Assembly (NCBI GenBank): GCA_029212415.1
Contig: JARGOF010000040.1
Coordinates: 1 to 49,228 of the forward strand
Direction: 5' to 3'
Length of the DNA stretch: 49,228 bases
From: Rhizobiaceae bacterium
GTDB lineage: Bacteria; Pseudomonadota; Alphaproteobacteria; Rhizobiales; Rhizobiaceae
The position numbers and the translations under genes were made by a program. The notes under the pieces are model-generated. The model searched no databases, was not told where the DNA came from, and saw nothing but the letters and a program-made list of their open reading frames with translations. Positions within the stretch are counted from its first letter, which is position 1; the number at the start of each line of letters is the position of its first letter. Below are positions 32,435 through 40,825 of the stretch, one piece after another.

Positions 32435-33118
32435 CTAAGCAGGCGTGAATGTCACATTCCGAATGGCGAATGGCATCGCATTGTAGCGAAGCACTTCATC
32501 AGCATCGCCTGGGTGCTTGAGGTGTTGGGAAGGGCGTGACTCCATCGTTGCGGAGAATCCCTTGCCATTCATGCGAACAGGAATATCCAGATTGGCATGC
32601 AAGATGACGGGACTTTTTGCACCGCTGTGCCTGTATGTCAGGGATGCCAGATGGACCAAACCTTCATTGAGCTCCAGCATGAACCGGCGCTTGACCGGAC
32701 AGGCCCCGAATTCGACGACAATCGTCATTGAGCGCGCGCCGGCTGGCACGTCAATATCATGCAACACCATTCTCGGGGGCGCATCCTTCAGTCCCTTTGT
32801 TCGCCGCAGCGGACGCAAGACTATTGTCTGCAAATCAGTCGCGCGCCTCACCTGGCGTCGGGCCTTGTAAAGGCGTGCCTGCTTGGCGAGCGTGCGCCCG
32901 CCCAGTCCGAAAAGATTGTGTTCGTGTTTCGGATGCGCCTGGAACAATGCACTGCACAGTGAAAGGAAGGGACAGCGTCCTGATGTGACCACCAGATCAA
33001 GGATCCTTTGTCGAATGTCGGCATCCAGCCGCGACACCATGAAGCTCAGTACGATTGCCGCATGCGCCATGATGTCCAGCCGCTTGCATGTCGACACAAA
33101 GAGATCCCAGTTGAACGC
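32435..33118 (-). CDS. Unknown protein, apparently 5'-truncated
   Basis: The minus frame reads well from about 33118 down: LHAFNWDLFVSTCKRLDIMA, HAAIVLSFMVSRLDADIRQR, PFLSLCSALFQAHPKHEHNL, then a beta-rich C-terminal half (RSMTIVVEFGACPVKRRFML, VILHANLDIPVRMNGKGFSA). The first 40 residues of the longer ORF (to 33241) are antisense to a fucosyltransferase fragment and do not look like protein, so the true N terminus seems lost. An internal ATG at 33070 could still initiate translation. No family is recognised. It is likely a broken gene or a shortened product. Confidence 0.5.
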   Translation of the reverse strand, partial: AFNWDLFVSTCKRLDIMAHAAIVLSFMVSRLDADIRQRILDLVVTSGRCPFLSLCSALFQAHPKHEHNLFGLGGRTLAKQARLYKARRQVRRATDLQTIVLRPLRRTKGLKDAPPRMVLHDIDVPAGARSMTIVVEFGACPVKRRFMLELNEGLVHLASLTYRHSGAKSPVILHANLDIPVRMNGKGFSATMESRPSQHLKHPGDADEVLRYNAMPFAIRNVTFTPA

Positions 33119-33418
33119 ATGGAGACCTTGCTGAGCGAGGATCCAACCACCACCTTTTTTGTTGCAAGTGACGTCCCTGAAGTGACTGCGGAAATTTGTG
33201 GGCTTTTCGGAGAACGGATCATAACCCAGAGTGACCTCCACCGTGGCCGTTCGTCGGCACAGGCCATCAAGGATGCGACAGTGGACCTTTTCTGTCTGGC
33301 TGCAACGAGGATGGTTCTTGGCAGCTACCTGTCAAGTTTTTCCGCAACGGCCGGGCGCCTTGGCAACATTCCGGTGGAATATGCCTTGAGCGAACCTGAT
33401 CCGGACGTCCGGTGGTAA
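33095..33418 (+). pseudogene. 3' fragment of a second fucosyltransferase-like gene
   Basis: The plus frame from about 33095 reads EIPVERMETLLSEDPTTTFF, then VASDVPEVTAEICGLFGERI, SSAQAIKDATVDLFCLAATR and SYLSSFSATAGRLGNIPVEY. This follows the C-terminal 100 residues of the complete enzyme at 4867-5679 (FFLSTDDPEEERYLSDLFGD, GAIKDAVVDLYCLASTCKII, KGSSFTEVAARMAQIPLTI) residue for residue in pattern, though they differ in sequence. The N-terminal GGLxNRL and HIRRSD domains are missing. It abuts the truncated unknown gene tail to tail at the break near 33100. It is a non-functional remnant of a paralogue. Confidence 0.8.
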
Positions 33419-33447
33419 TCCGGCGTTTGGTCGCGCCGCCAGTGCAA

Positions 33448-34716
33448 TCAGTCGATCACCCGCATGGCAATGGAAGCATTGACGCCACCAAACCCGAAGG
33501 CATTGCACAGCGTCGCGTGTATATCTGCCTTGCGCGCCTCGTGTGGAATCAGGTCCAGATCCGCAAATTCATCGTCTGGTCGATGACAATTGAGCGTCGG
33601 GGGCAGAATACCGGTACGCAAGGCCATCGCTGTAAAAATGGCTTCCACACCGCCTGCAGCCCCCAGCAGGTGTCCGATTGCAGATTTCGTCGATGATATC
33701 GGCACAGAGGCCAGTCGATCGCCGAAAACGGATCGCAAGCCTGCAATCTCGCAGCGGTCTCCGAGCGGTGTCGAAGTTCCATGGGCGTTGATATAACCGA
33801 TCTTGTCTGCGCTCTCGCCGGTCATCCGAATACATGCCTCCATGGCCCTGGCCGCACCCGAGCCATCGTCAGGGCCGGCGGTCAGATGCCACGCATCGGA
33901 ACTTGTGCCGTAGCCCGACAATTCCACCAAAGGCTCGGCACCTCTGGCCAGTGCGTGTTCCAGGGTTTCCAGCACAACAATGCCTGAACCTTCGCCCAGC
34001 ACGAACCCATCCCGGTCGCGATCAAAGGGGCGCGATGCAGCTTCAGGCACTTCATTTTGCGTTGACAGCGCCCGCGCTGCTGCAAAGCCGCCTATGCACA
34101 GTCGATCGATGCAGCCATCGGTGCCGCCAGCCACCATTACATCCGCTTCGCCGGAGCGGATGATCCGCATGGCATCACCTATGGCCTGCAAACCGGCAGC
34201 GCAGGCTGTAACCGGCGCCCCGATGGGGCCCTTCAGTCCGTAGCGCATGGAAATATTGCCGGCGGCCACATTGGCAAGAAAGGCAGGAACAAGAAAGGGA
34301 GACAGCCGCCGCGCGCCATTGCTCTGCATGATTTCAACCGCATCAGTCACAACATGAAACCCGCCGATACCGGTTCCGACAATTGTTCCTGTGCGCGTTT
34401 TTTGCTGTTCGTCCTGGGGTTTCCAATTTGCCTGGTTCAAGGCCTCTTCTGCGGCAGCCAGAGCATAGATCGTGAACAGGTCAACTTTTCTGCGCTCCTT
34501 GCGGGTTACGATCTTCTCAATATCCAGACCATGCTTGTCCATGGTCGCATCGGGAATCAATCCGGCAATCCTGACTGGCAGGTCAGAGCATTCCACCCGA
34601 TCATTTGACCGAATGCCCGATTGTCCGGCCACGAGACGATCCCAAACAGTCTTTACCCCGCACCCCAGCGGTGTCACCAGACCCATTCCCGTAATGACGA
34701 TCGTATCTCGTGACAT
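33448..34716 (-). CDS. fabF: 3-oxoacyl-ACP synthase II (FabF/KAS II type)
   Basis: This is a condensing enzyme of fatty acid or related acyl chain elongation. The 422-residue product holds the catalytic triad at canonical spacing: Cys172 in VTACAAGLQAIG, His312 in YINAHGTSTPLGD and His349 in SAIGHLLGAAGGVE, plus Lys344. The N-terminal MSRDTIVITGMGLVTPLGCG and C-terminal CNAFGFGGVNASIAM are typical. It stands alone without acpP or fabD, unlike the housekeeping copy, so it may be a paralogue for a special fatty acid such as very-long-chain lipid A acyl chains. The gene is intact. Confidence 0.9.
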   Translation of the reverse strand: MSRDTIVITGMGLVTPLGCGVKTVWDRLVAGQSGIRSNDRVECSDLPVRIAGLIPDATMDKHGLDIEKIVTRKERRKVDLFTIYALAAAEEALNQANWKPQDEQQKTRTGTIVGTGIGGFHVVTDAVEIMQSNGARRLSPFLVPAFLANVAAGNISMRYGLKGPIGAPVTACAAGLQAIGDAMRIIRSGEADVMVAGGTDGCIDRLCIGGFAAARALSTQNEVPEAASRPFDRDRDGFVLGEGSGIVVLETLEHALARGAEPLVELSGYGTSSDAWHLTAGPDDGSGAARAMEACIRMTGESADKIGYINAHGTSTPLGDRCEIAGLRSVFGDRLASVPISSTKSAIGHLLGAAGGVEAIFTAMALRTGILPPTLNCHRPDDEFADLDLIPHEARKADIHATLCNAFGFGGVNASIAMRVID

Positions 34717-35129
34717 GCCAAACCCTTTGTGTATGCATACAGGCGCAACTCTCAGTCGCCACCGCCTATCAGTTTCAGTGCCGCTTGAACAGCCAACCGG
34801 CGCGCTTCACGCATCCGTTTCGCAATTCCGACTGCGCGTTGACCATTGCTGCAGGATTATTTCCAGCAGCGGCGCAAGAGCATGTCTTTGGCACGGGCCA
34901 TAGCAGCCCGTTCTGGAACGAGCGGTGCAGCGCAGATTCAGAACCATCTATTCGGTGCCACGTTCAGGCGAGGTCTGAAAACACCATGGGCCTTTCTGAT
35001 ATGTACATTCACATTTGCAAGAACGTTTCAAAGCGTTAGAATTTGTTAGTAATGATTCGTCCTGCGTCTTGCTATTGCCACAGTAACGGTCTCCAACAGG
35101 CCGTACCTGGACCGCATCAAAGGAACAGA
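34717..35129. other. Intergenic region between fabF and SRPBCC gene
   Basis: This 413-bp interval has divergent genes on both sides and so holds both promoters. No convincing hairpin, repeat or ORF was seen. Confidence 0.4.
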
Positions 35130-35537
35130 ATGAATATAGACAAATATTATGATCTGCCTTTCTCGACCGAGCAGGTCTATGCGGCTTGGATCTGCCCGCA
35201 AACGATCATTCCTCCGGCAACGCGGATGGAAATCGATCCCACCGTCGGCGGACATTACCGTCTCTTCATTGAAGAGGAGGATCGCTGCAGCCGGACCGAG
35301 GGTCTGATCTTTGCAATCGAACCGGAGCGCCATGTGCGTTTCACCTGGGAACGGGACCGGGATGGCGAAATCACCGAAGTCGAATTATTTTTCACGCCTA
35401 CGCAGAACGGATCAACGCTTCGCATCCGACATTTCGGTTTCAGCAAGCAGGAAACCCGGGATATGCACGACAGCGGCTGGGACAATTATGTCACCCGACT
35501 GTCCCAATTCCTCCTGAAGGAAGACGAGGCAGCTTAA
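35130..35537 (+). CDS. SRPBCC domain protein (AHSA1-like)
   Basis: This 135-residue cytoplasmic protein starts MNIDKYYDLPFSTEQVYAAW at ATG 35130; the ORF continues upstream without a good start. It shows the START/Bet v1-like helix-grip pattern of activator-of-Hsp90 (AHSA1) domain proteins: PFSTEQVYAAW, ATRMEIDPTVGGHYRLFIEE, GLIFAIEPERHVRFTWERDR, EVELFFTPTQNGSTLRIRHF and HDSGWDNYVTRLSQFLLKE. Such proteins bind hydrophobic ligands or act as chaperone partners. The ligand is unknown. Confidence 0.85.
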   Translation: MNIDKYYDLPFSTEQVYAAWICPQTIIPPATRMEIDPTVGGHYRLFIEEEDRCSRTEGLIFAIEPERHVRFTWERDRDGEITEVELFFTPTQNGSTLRIRHFGFSKQETRDMHDSGWDNYVTRLSQFLLKEDEAA

Positions 35538-35602
35538 AGCTGTGCAGTTGTATTCCAGGCGTCATCGCACCAGCGCAAAGTGCTTCTGTCTTTTGGCAGC
35601 TA

Positions 35603-36928
35603 TCAACTCTGAAAAGCTGCCTTGAAGGCAACCCCGAGCTTCGTGACCAATTCGTCTATCTGATCGTCATTGATGATGAATGGCGGCGCCAGCAGCACAT
35701 GATCGCCTTGCTCATTGCCCACCGTTCCACCCATCGGGTAGCAGATCAAACCGGCTTCAAAAGCCGCCTTCTTGATTGACCTGTGTATGCCCCGTTCGGC
35801 CGCAAACGGCTTTTTTGTCGCCCGGTCTTCAACCAGTTCAATGCCCTGGAACAATCCGCGCCCGCGTATATCACCGACATGCGGATGCTGGCCGAAAGCA
35901 GCGTTGAGTGCACTGGACAATCGGCTGCCTTTCTCGCGAACGCGGCTGAGCAGATCTCTTTCAATAATGGCATTCAAAACGGCCAGGCTTGCAGCACAGG
36001 CTGTCGGATGGCCATTGTAGGTGTGACCGTGTTGGAAGAAACCGGTGCCCTGCTCAATGGCATCATAGATTTCTGATGTGCACAGCATTGCGCCAATCGG
36101 CTGATAGCCGGCGCCCAATCCCTTGGCAATGGTGACGATATCCGGTGTCACACCGTCCTGTTCGCAGGCAAACAAAGACCCTGTGCGCCCCATTCCGCAC
36201 ATGACCTCGTCAAGGATCAGCAGCACACCATAGGTGTCACAAATCTCCCGCACCCGGCGGAAATATCCCTCAACAGCAGGGACCGCACCCAATGTGGCTC
36301 CAACAACGGGTTCAGCGATGAAGGCCATGACGCTTTCTGGACCGAGTTCAAGTATTTTGGCTTCAAGTTCGTTGGCGACCCTTTGTCCGTAATCAAATGA
36401 GGTTTCGCCCGACATTTTCTCGCGGTATTCATAACAGGGCGCGATATGGGCCGTATCAATCATCAGGGGTGAAAAAGGCCGGCGCCGCCATTCATTACCG
36501 CCAGCAGCCAGAGCGCCCAGCGTATTGCCATGATAGCTTTGCCGGCGCGCGATGATGCGCTTGCGGTCAGGTTCACCCTTTTCGAGAAAATATTGCCGCG
36601 AAAGCTTCAAAGCGGCCTCAACGGCTTCGGAACCACCAGCCACGAAGTACACCCGGTCGATACCGTCAGGTGCCTGTTCGACGAGCAGATCAGCCAGTGT
36701 TTCAGCCGGTTCCGACGTGAAAAAGCCGGTGTGGGCGAAGGCCACTTTGCCCAATTGCGCCTCTATGGCCCGGATGACCTCCTGGTCTCCATGTCCAAGA
36801 CAGGAAACCGCTGCACCGCCGGAACCATCAAGATATTGTTTCCCGTCACTGTCGATCAAATAGCAGCCCTCGCCTCCGGTTGCGACTGGAAGTCTGGCTT
36901 TGGTGTGCCTGGCAAACACATGGGACAT
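35603..36928 (-). CDS. Class III PLP-dependent aminotransferase
   Basis: This 441-residue fold-type I enzyme transfers amino groups from an omega-amino donor to a keto acid. The PLP site is clear: GGSEAVEAALKLSRQYF (phosphate loop, 98-114), SYHGNTLGAL (131-140), LLILDEVMCGMGRTG with Asp240, and TIAKGLGAGYQPIGA with Schiff-base Lys269. The late GRGLFQGIELV segment and the C-terminal HVLLAPPFIINDDQIDEL are typical. Class III members use diamines, beta-alanine or ornithine; the substrate is not decidable. The upstream region carries two 31-bp-spaced repeats that may be an operator. Confidence 0.92.
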   Translation of the reverse strand: MSHVFARHTKARLPVATGGEGCYLIDSDGKQYLDGSGGAAVSCLGHGDQEVIRAIEAQLGKVAFAHTGFFTSEPAETLADLLVEQAPDGIDRVYFVAGGSEAVEAALKLSRQYFLEKGEPDRKRIIARRQSYHGNTLGALAAGGNEWRRRPFSPLMIDTAHIAPCYEYREKMSGETSFDYGQRVANELEAKILELGPESVMAFIAEPVVGATLGAVPAVEGYFRRVREICDTYGVLLILDEVMCGMGRTGSLFACEQDGVTPDIVTIAKGLGAGYQPIGAMLCTSEIYDAIEQGTGFFQHGHTYNGHPTACAASLAVLNAIIERDLLSRVREKGSRLSSALNAAFGQHPHVGDIRGRGLFQGIELVEDRATKKPFAAERGIHRSIKKAAFEAGLICYPMGGTVGNEQGDHVLLAPPFIINDDQIDELVTKLGVAFKAAFQS

Positions 36929-37356
36929 GATGCAATCCTATTGGGATCATTGCTGAAACATTCTGGCAGCGCGGCAAAACGCGCACCATCCGATACTGCT
37001 TTTTCAATGCCGTGTCTACAGAAATGAAACGTTTGTTTCGTATTCTTTGAATAACTATTCCGTTTGTTTCATCTTGTGGCTTGTCGCAATTTTGATGAGA
37101 GGATTTCAACCGGAGAATCAGCACCCATACCTCAAGTTTTACCCCTGTCTTATCGCCTGAGGACAGATCATGATGATGCCCCATCCGTTCAGAAGTGACA
37201 GGTCGCCGCAGCGCAGTTTCCTGTTGCTTGCTCTATCGAGTTTGGGGGCTATGTGAAATATTTGCGGACAGGTATCAGACTATCCATCAGGCCCGACTGC
37301 AAATAGAGTAGCGGATCGGATGAAACCAACCTGCCACGCGCTTGGAGAGACATTAC
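36929..37356. other. Divergent control region of aminotransferase and GST genes
   Basis: This 428-bp interval has no supported ORF. It contains the paired CGTTTGTTTC repeats described separately. The right end holds a GGAGAG ribosome binding site for the GST start at 37357. Confidence 0.5.
37030..37070. promoter_or_regulatory. Direct repeats CGTTTGTTTC spaced 31 bp
   Basis: CGTTTGTTTC occurs at 37030-37039 and again at 37061-37070, a period of 31 bp (about three helical turns). The left copy is also part of an inverted repeat GAAAC-GTTT-GTTTC (37026-37039). The sites lie about 100 bp upstream of the aminotransferase start, on its promoter side. They look like a tandem operator; the binding protein is unknown. 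Confidence 0.45.
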
Positions 37357-38055
37357 GTGTATACGCTTTACTACGCTCCGGACAATGCATCGCTGATCGT
37401 ACGCGTGGTGCTGGAAGAACTGGGTGTGGCCTACAACACGTGGCTGGTGGACCGCCCCTCGCGCGAGCAGGAAAGCGAGACCTATCGCAAGCTCAATCCC
37501 AACGGCCTGATTCCGGTCTGCATTATGGATGGAAAGCCGGTTTTTGAAACCGCCGCCATTGTCTTGGCCTTGGCAGACAGGGTCGGCCGACTGGCGCCGT
37601 GTACCACCGACAAATCACGCCCACAGTTCCTCAAATGGCTGTTTTTTCTGAGCAATACGCTGCACTCAGACCTTCGGCAATTGTTTTATCCGCAGAAATA
37701 TGTCGGCACGGATCCCAAACATCAAGCCGCCCATCGGCAATTTACCAGTGCGCGATTGCTGGCACATTTTGATTTGATGGAAGCCGAATATTCCAGCCGG
37801 GGTGGTGTTTATATGGGTGGCAAAGAGCCCTCAATCGTCGATATCTATCTGGCATTGTGCCTGCGCTGGCCGCAATTGTACCCGCTTGACTCACCAGCGC
37901 TGTTCATTCCCGCAAACTATCCGGCTTTGCTCTCGTTCTTGCAGGCGCTGGAAAAGCGACCGGCTTTCGCACGGGCATTTTCCGCAGAAGGTATCCCCGC
38001 CCCGTTCCTTTCGTCCGCCTATTATGCAGACGGATCCAAAGGCTCGCCGATCTGA
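37357..38055 (+). CDS. Glutathione S-transferase family protein
   Basis: This 232-residue cytosolic protein starts at GTG 37357 (reading YTLYYAPDNASLIVRVVLEE), chosen because GGAGAG lies 7 bp upstream and the N terminus then matches the usual GST start. The thioredoxin-like domain (1-80) has NPNGLIPVCIMDGKPVFETA, with the cis-Pro in GLIPV and the E-T/S glutathione-contact pair. The helical C-terminal domain has GGVYMGGKEPSIVDIYLALC (D-x-Y/F capping motif). The role is probably detoxification of electrophiles. It converges with the deaminase gene across 4 bp. Confidence 0.88.
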   Translation: MYTLYYAPDNASLIVRVVLEELGVAYNTWLVDRPSREQESETYRKLNPNGLIPVCIMDGKPVFETAAIVLALADRVGRLAPCTTDKSRPQFLKWLFFLSNTLHSDLRQLFYPQKYVGTDPKHQAAHRQFTSARLLAHFDLMEAEYSSRGGVYMGGKEPSIVDIYLALCLRWPQLYPLDSPALFIPANYPALLSFLQALEKRPAFARAFSAEGIPAPFLSSAYYADGSKGSPI

Positions 38056-38059
38056 TGCT

Positions 38060-38548
38060 TTACAATGATTCCCAAAATCCTTCGTGGACGGGCCGCGCCT
38101 CATCTTCCAGAAGCGGTCCCACCACCTCGATTGTGCGCTGACCCGCCGCAAAGACATCCCGGCATGGCAGGTCCATTGTCAGATTTTCAGGGTCTGGACC
38201 GATCAGGTCCTTCAGCGCCTTTTCACTCAATCCGTAAACCACCCGACCGACCCCCGCCCAATAGAGGGAACCGGCGCACATCGCACAGGGTTCTGCGCTG
38301 GTATACATGGTGCACTCGGCAAGGAATGCATCATCGAATTCCATGGAGGCCTGCGTCATGAGGTTGCGCTCGGCATGGCCGGTGCGATCTCCCAGAGAAC
38401 CACAGGTATTTTGTGCCTCCAGCACTATTTTTCCATCCCTGTCAGCCAATAGCGCGCCAAAGGGATGGTTGCCACTGGCTCTGGATTCTTCCGCAATCGT
38501 GATCGTGCGTCGAACAAGTTCCAGGTCGCGGTGTGTGGCATCAGGCAT
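38060..38548 (-). CDS. Nucleoside deaminase (CDA/tadA-like family)
   Basis: This 162-residue zinc-dependent cytidine/guanine/adenine deaminase starts MPDATHRDLELVRRT (38548); the upstream extension to 38677 is unlikely. The active site is GHAERNLMTQ with His58 and Glu60, and SAEPCAMCAGSLYWAGVGRV with Cys88 and Cys91 binding zinc. Its closest resemblance is to guanine or nucleoside deaminases of purine salvage rather than tRNA TadA, because of the long GDRTGHAE loop. The substrate is unproven. Confidence 0.88.
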   Translation of the reverse strand: MPDATHRDLELVRRTITIAEESRASGNHPFGALLADRDGKIVLEAQNTCGSLGDRTGHAERNLMTQASMEFDDAFLAECTMYTSAEPCAMCAGSLYWAGVGRVVYGLSEKALKDLIGPDPENLTMDLPCRDVFAAGQRTIEVVGPLLEDEARPVHEGFWESL

Positions 38549-39104
38549 TGGTCTGTCTCCGTTCAACAACGGCCTGATCTTGTCCATCCACGCCGCTGCA
38601 TGCAAGCTGCAACGCCAGCATTCTTTCGTGTAAGTGTTTCGCCCCATTAACAGGCAAACCCGGTGAGACTGCCGCATTATTCGGCATTTTATACCATGCC
38701 AGCAAACAAATAACCCTATTCAGGCCTTGCGCCCGCATGATCTGTCCTCATCCAACAGTCTGCGGGCTGCCAAAATGCCTGGAAGAGCGACGCAACGTCA
38801 ATCCGATGCCATTGTCAGCAGAAATTGGCTTGAAATCCCGCGCAAAGGTCGAACTGGCATGAAATGTGCTTTTCATTGCGTGAATGACCATGCTCAAACG
38901 CTTTGCGTCGTTCATTGAACTATCCTCCCAGGATGACCAGGGTGGGTCAAGCGATCCACTCTGGTTCCTGAGGTGCCTATTCCCTTTGATCTCCCGGTTC
39001 GCGGATTCGGTCCTGACAGTCTGCGTCAGGAACCTTGCCCTTGGCGTGATTGAGAATTTCACATATCACAACAAGCCTGTAGCATCCGCACTGCGGAGAA
39101 TCGG
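38549..39104. other. Intergenic interval with one possible micro-gene
   Basis: This is 556 bp between the deaminase and MmcQ/YjbR genes. Only the small minus-strand ORF at 38748-38915 (see its entry) has a plausible ribosome binding site. No RNA structure or repeat was noticed in the rest. Confidence 0.4.
38748..38915 (-). CDS. Possible 55-residue small protein
   Basis: The start MNDAKRLSMVIHAMKSTFHA (ATG 38915) is preceded by GGGAGGA with a 6-bp spacer, a strong Shine-Dalgarno. The rest is ASSTFARDFKPISADNGIGL followed by TLRRSSRHFGSPQTVG, basic and Ser-rich, with no membrane segment. No family is recognised. A chance frame cannot be excluded. Confidence 0.35.
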   Translation of the reverse strand: MNDAKRLSMVIHAMKSTFHASSTFARDFKPISADNGIGLTLRRSSRHFGSPQTVG

Positions 39105-39470
39105 ATGATCAGAAAAGACTTTGATGCCCATTGCAGTTCGCTGAAAGCCACCACCCATGTTGAACAATGGGGTGGAGCATCGGTGTGGAAGATTGGCGGC
39201 AAAATTTTCGCCATTTGTTCACAATGGGGAAAGGGCCCGCAAAGACGCATAAGCTTCAAGTGCAGCGAATTGACCTATACGATCCTGTGCGAACAGCCGG
39301 GGATTGTGCCGGCTCCCTATTTGGCGCGGGCCAAATGGGTACAGATCGAAGACCCGTCAGCCATGAGCGATGAGGATACGCGCGCCTATATCAATGCTGC
39401 CTACGCAATCATCTCAGCCAAATTGACAAAAAAGCAGCGCCTGGAACTCGGCCTGATGGAAGCACCCTGA
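39105..39470 (+). CDS. MmcQ/YjbR family protein
   Basis: The 121-residue product starts MIRKDFDAHCSSLKATTHVE. It has the double-wing YjbR fold pattern: QWGGASVWKIGGKIFAICSQ, RRISFKCSELTYTILCEQPG, the conserved IVPAPYLARAKWVQIED and the helical end DEDTRAYINAAYAIISAKLT. Family members bind DNA in some cases, but the cellular role is unclear. It converges with the following MFS gene over an 8-bp gap. Confidence 0.9.
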   Translation: MIRKDFDAHCSSLKATTHVEQWGGASVWKIGGKIFAICSQWGKGPQRRISFKCSELTYTILCEQPGIVPAPYLARAKWVQIEDPSAMSDEDTRAYINAAYAIISAKLTKKQRLELGLMEAP

Positions 39471-39478
39471 TCGAACGT

Positions 39479-40633
39479 CTAGCGAAACGATCTGGAAGCG
39501 AAACAGACGATCAATGCGCCCCCCAGTGACATGCAACAAATCAGGATACCAAGCGCAGGCCAGCCGGAATATTCGATGGTTGCAGCCGCAATGGGAGGAC
39601 CAATGACTGTCCCGATTCCACCCGTTTGGGAAATGACACCCAGAATCAGCGATCCCGGTGCATCCATGGTGGCCATGGCAGGTGTGCTGGCAAAGATAAG
39701 CGATGCGATCACCCCTCCCGATATAGCGAAGACAATTGCCCCACCCAGCAACATAGACGGCTGTTCGGAATTGAAAGCCACAAGACCACTGACACTGCTG
39801 ATGATGAATGCAACGGTCACCGCCTGCAGGGAGAGGCTGCGCCAACGCCCGCTCACCAAAAGGCCAGCGGCAATATTTCCAATCGGTACGAATAACAGGA
39901 TCGCAGCAGCAGACAGCAGCAACGGCCGATCCGCTTCCTCCAGAAAGGTCGGAAGAAACGTGAAAAATGAAATCGTTCCGATCACATAGCATCCGAATCC
40001 GACAGCCAGCAGGTAGGCACTCAAGGGTAATCGGAGCGCTTGCAACAGACTGATGGAGCCGTCGGTTCTGACTTCCCTGACCTCAAGGCCAGTCATGCAA
40101 AGCGCTGCCAGCAAAGACGTTACGCCCATCCCTGCTGCCATGCTGAGGAAATAACCTGATGTACCCGAAAGCTCCATCATCAAGCCCGCCTGGAAATTTG
40201 CCATGGAAAAGCCGATCGCCACAAACCCGCCCCACAGCGCAAGAGCCGGCGACTTCAGGCGCACCGGTGCAATGACATTAAGCACCGCAGGCGCCGCAAT
40301 CACCACCAGAATGTAGCCGGCCGCCTCAATGGCCCGGGCAACAAGCGCCATTGCCATGCCCGCATCCCATACCATCAGCATGGCGCCTGAAAAGAGCAGC
40401 AAGGCACCAAGATTGAGCGATGCCTTTGGACCGATTTTTCTGATGAACATGGCGGCTGGCATCGCAATGACGGCAACAAAAAGAGCAATCAGAGATGTCA
40501 ACCAGCCCATATAGACCAGCGAATACCCCCTCTCCTGCTGCAATTGCAAAATGATCGGCGCAAATTTTCCAAGCTGGGCACCGGCATAAAAGCCCAGCAG
40601 AAGAACAAAAACAACAGTGAGGGTTCTGAGCAC
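39479..40633 (-). CDS. MFS transporter (CynX/NimT-like)
   Basis: This 384-residue polytopic protein with about 12 TM segments starts MLRTLTVVFVLLLGFYAGAQ. Features are an MGWLTSLIALFVAVIAMPAA TM2 region, RKIGPKASLNLGALLLFSGA as a motif-A-like cytoplasmic loop (basic pair then GPKA), a central loop (MTGLEVREVRTDGSISLLQA) and the C-terminal LILGVISQTGGIGTVIGPPI. It resembles the cyanate/nitroimidazole CynX branch. The substrate is unknown. It converges with the MmcQ/YjbR gene. Confidence 0.8.
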   Translation of the reverse strand: MLRTLTVVFVLLLGFYAGAQLGKFAPIILQLQQERGYSLVYMGWLTSLIALFVAVIAMPAAMFIRKIGPKASLNLGALLLFSGAMLMVWDAGMAMALVARAIEAAGYILVVIAAPAVLNVIAPVRLKSPALALWGGFVAIGFSMANFQAGLMMELSGTSGYFLSMAAGMGVTSLLAALCMTGLEVREVRTDGSISLLQALRLPLSAYLLAVGFGCYVIGTISFFTFLPTFLEEADRPLLLSAAAILLFVPIGNIAAGLLVSGRWRSLSLQAVTVAFIISSVSGLVAFNSEQPSMLLGGAIVFAISGGVIASLIFASTPAMATMDAPGSLILGVISQTGGIGTVIGPPIAAATIEYSGWPALGILICCMSLGGALIVCFASRSFR

Positions 40634-40825
40634 CGGCTGGTTGCCCTTTCAGATAAGCAATTCGTCCAACACGCCAGTTCCAGAGAATCAATCCCCTTGG
40701 AAATATCAGGTGTAGGAATACAGCGTCTTCACTACTGGCTTGTGGGCCGTCTGTATACCACCCGATTATCCGCGTTGGCTGTTATCTTTGCATCGTTCCT
40801 TGGCGGCAAATCCAACGGAAATATT

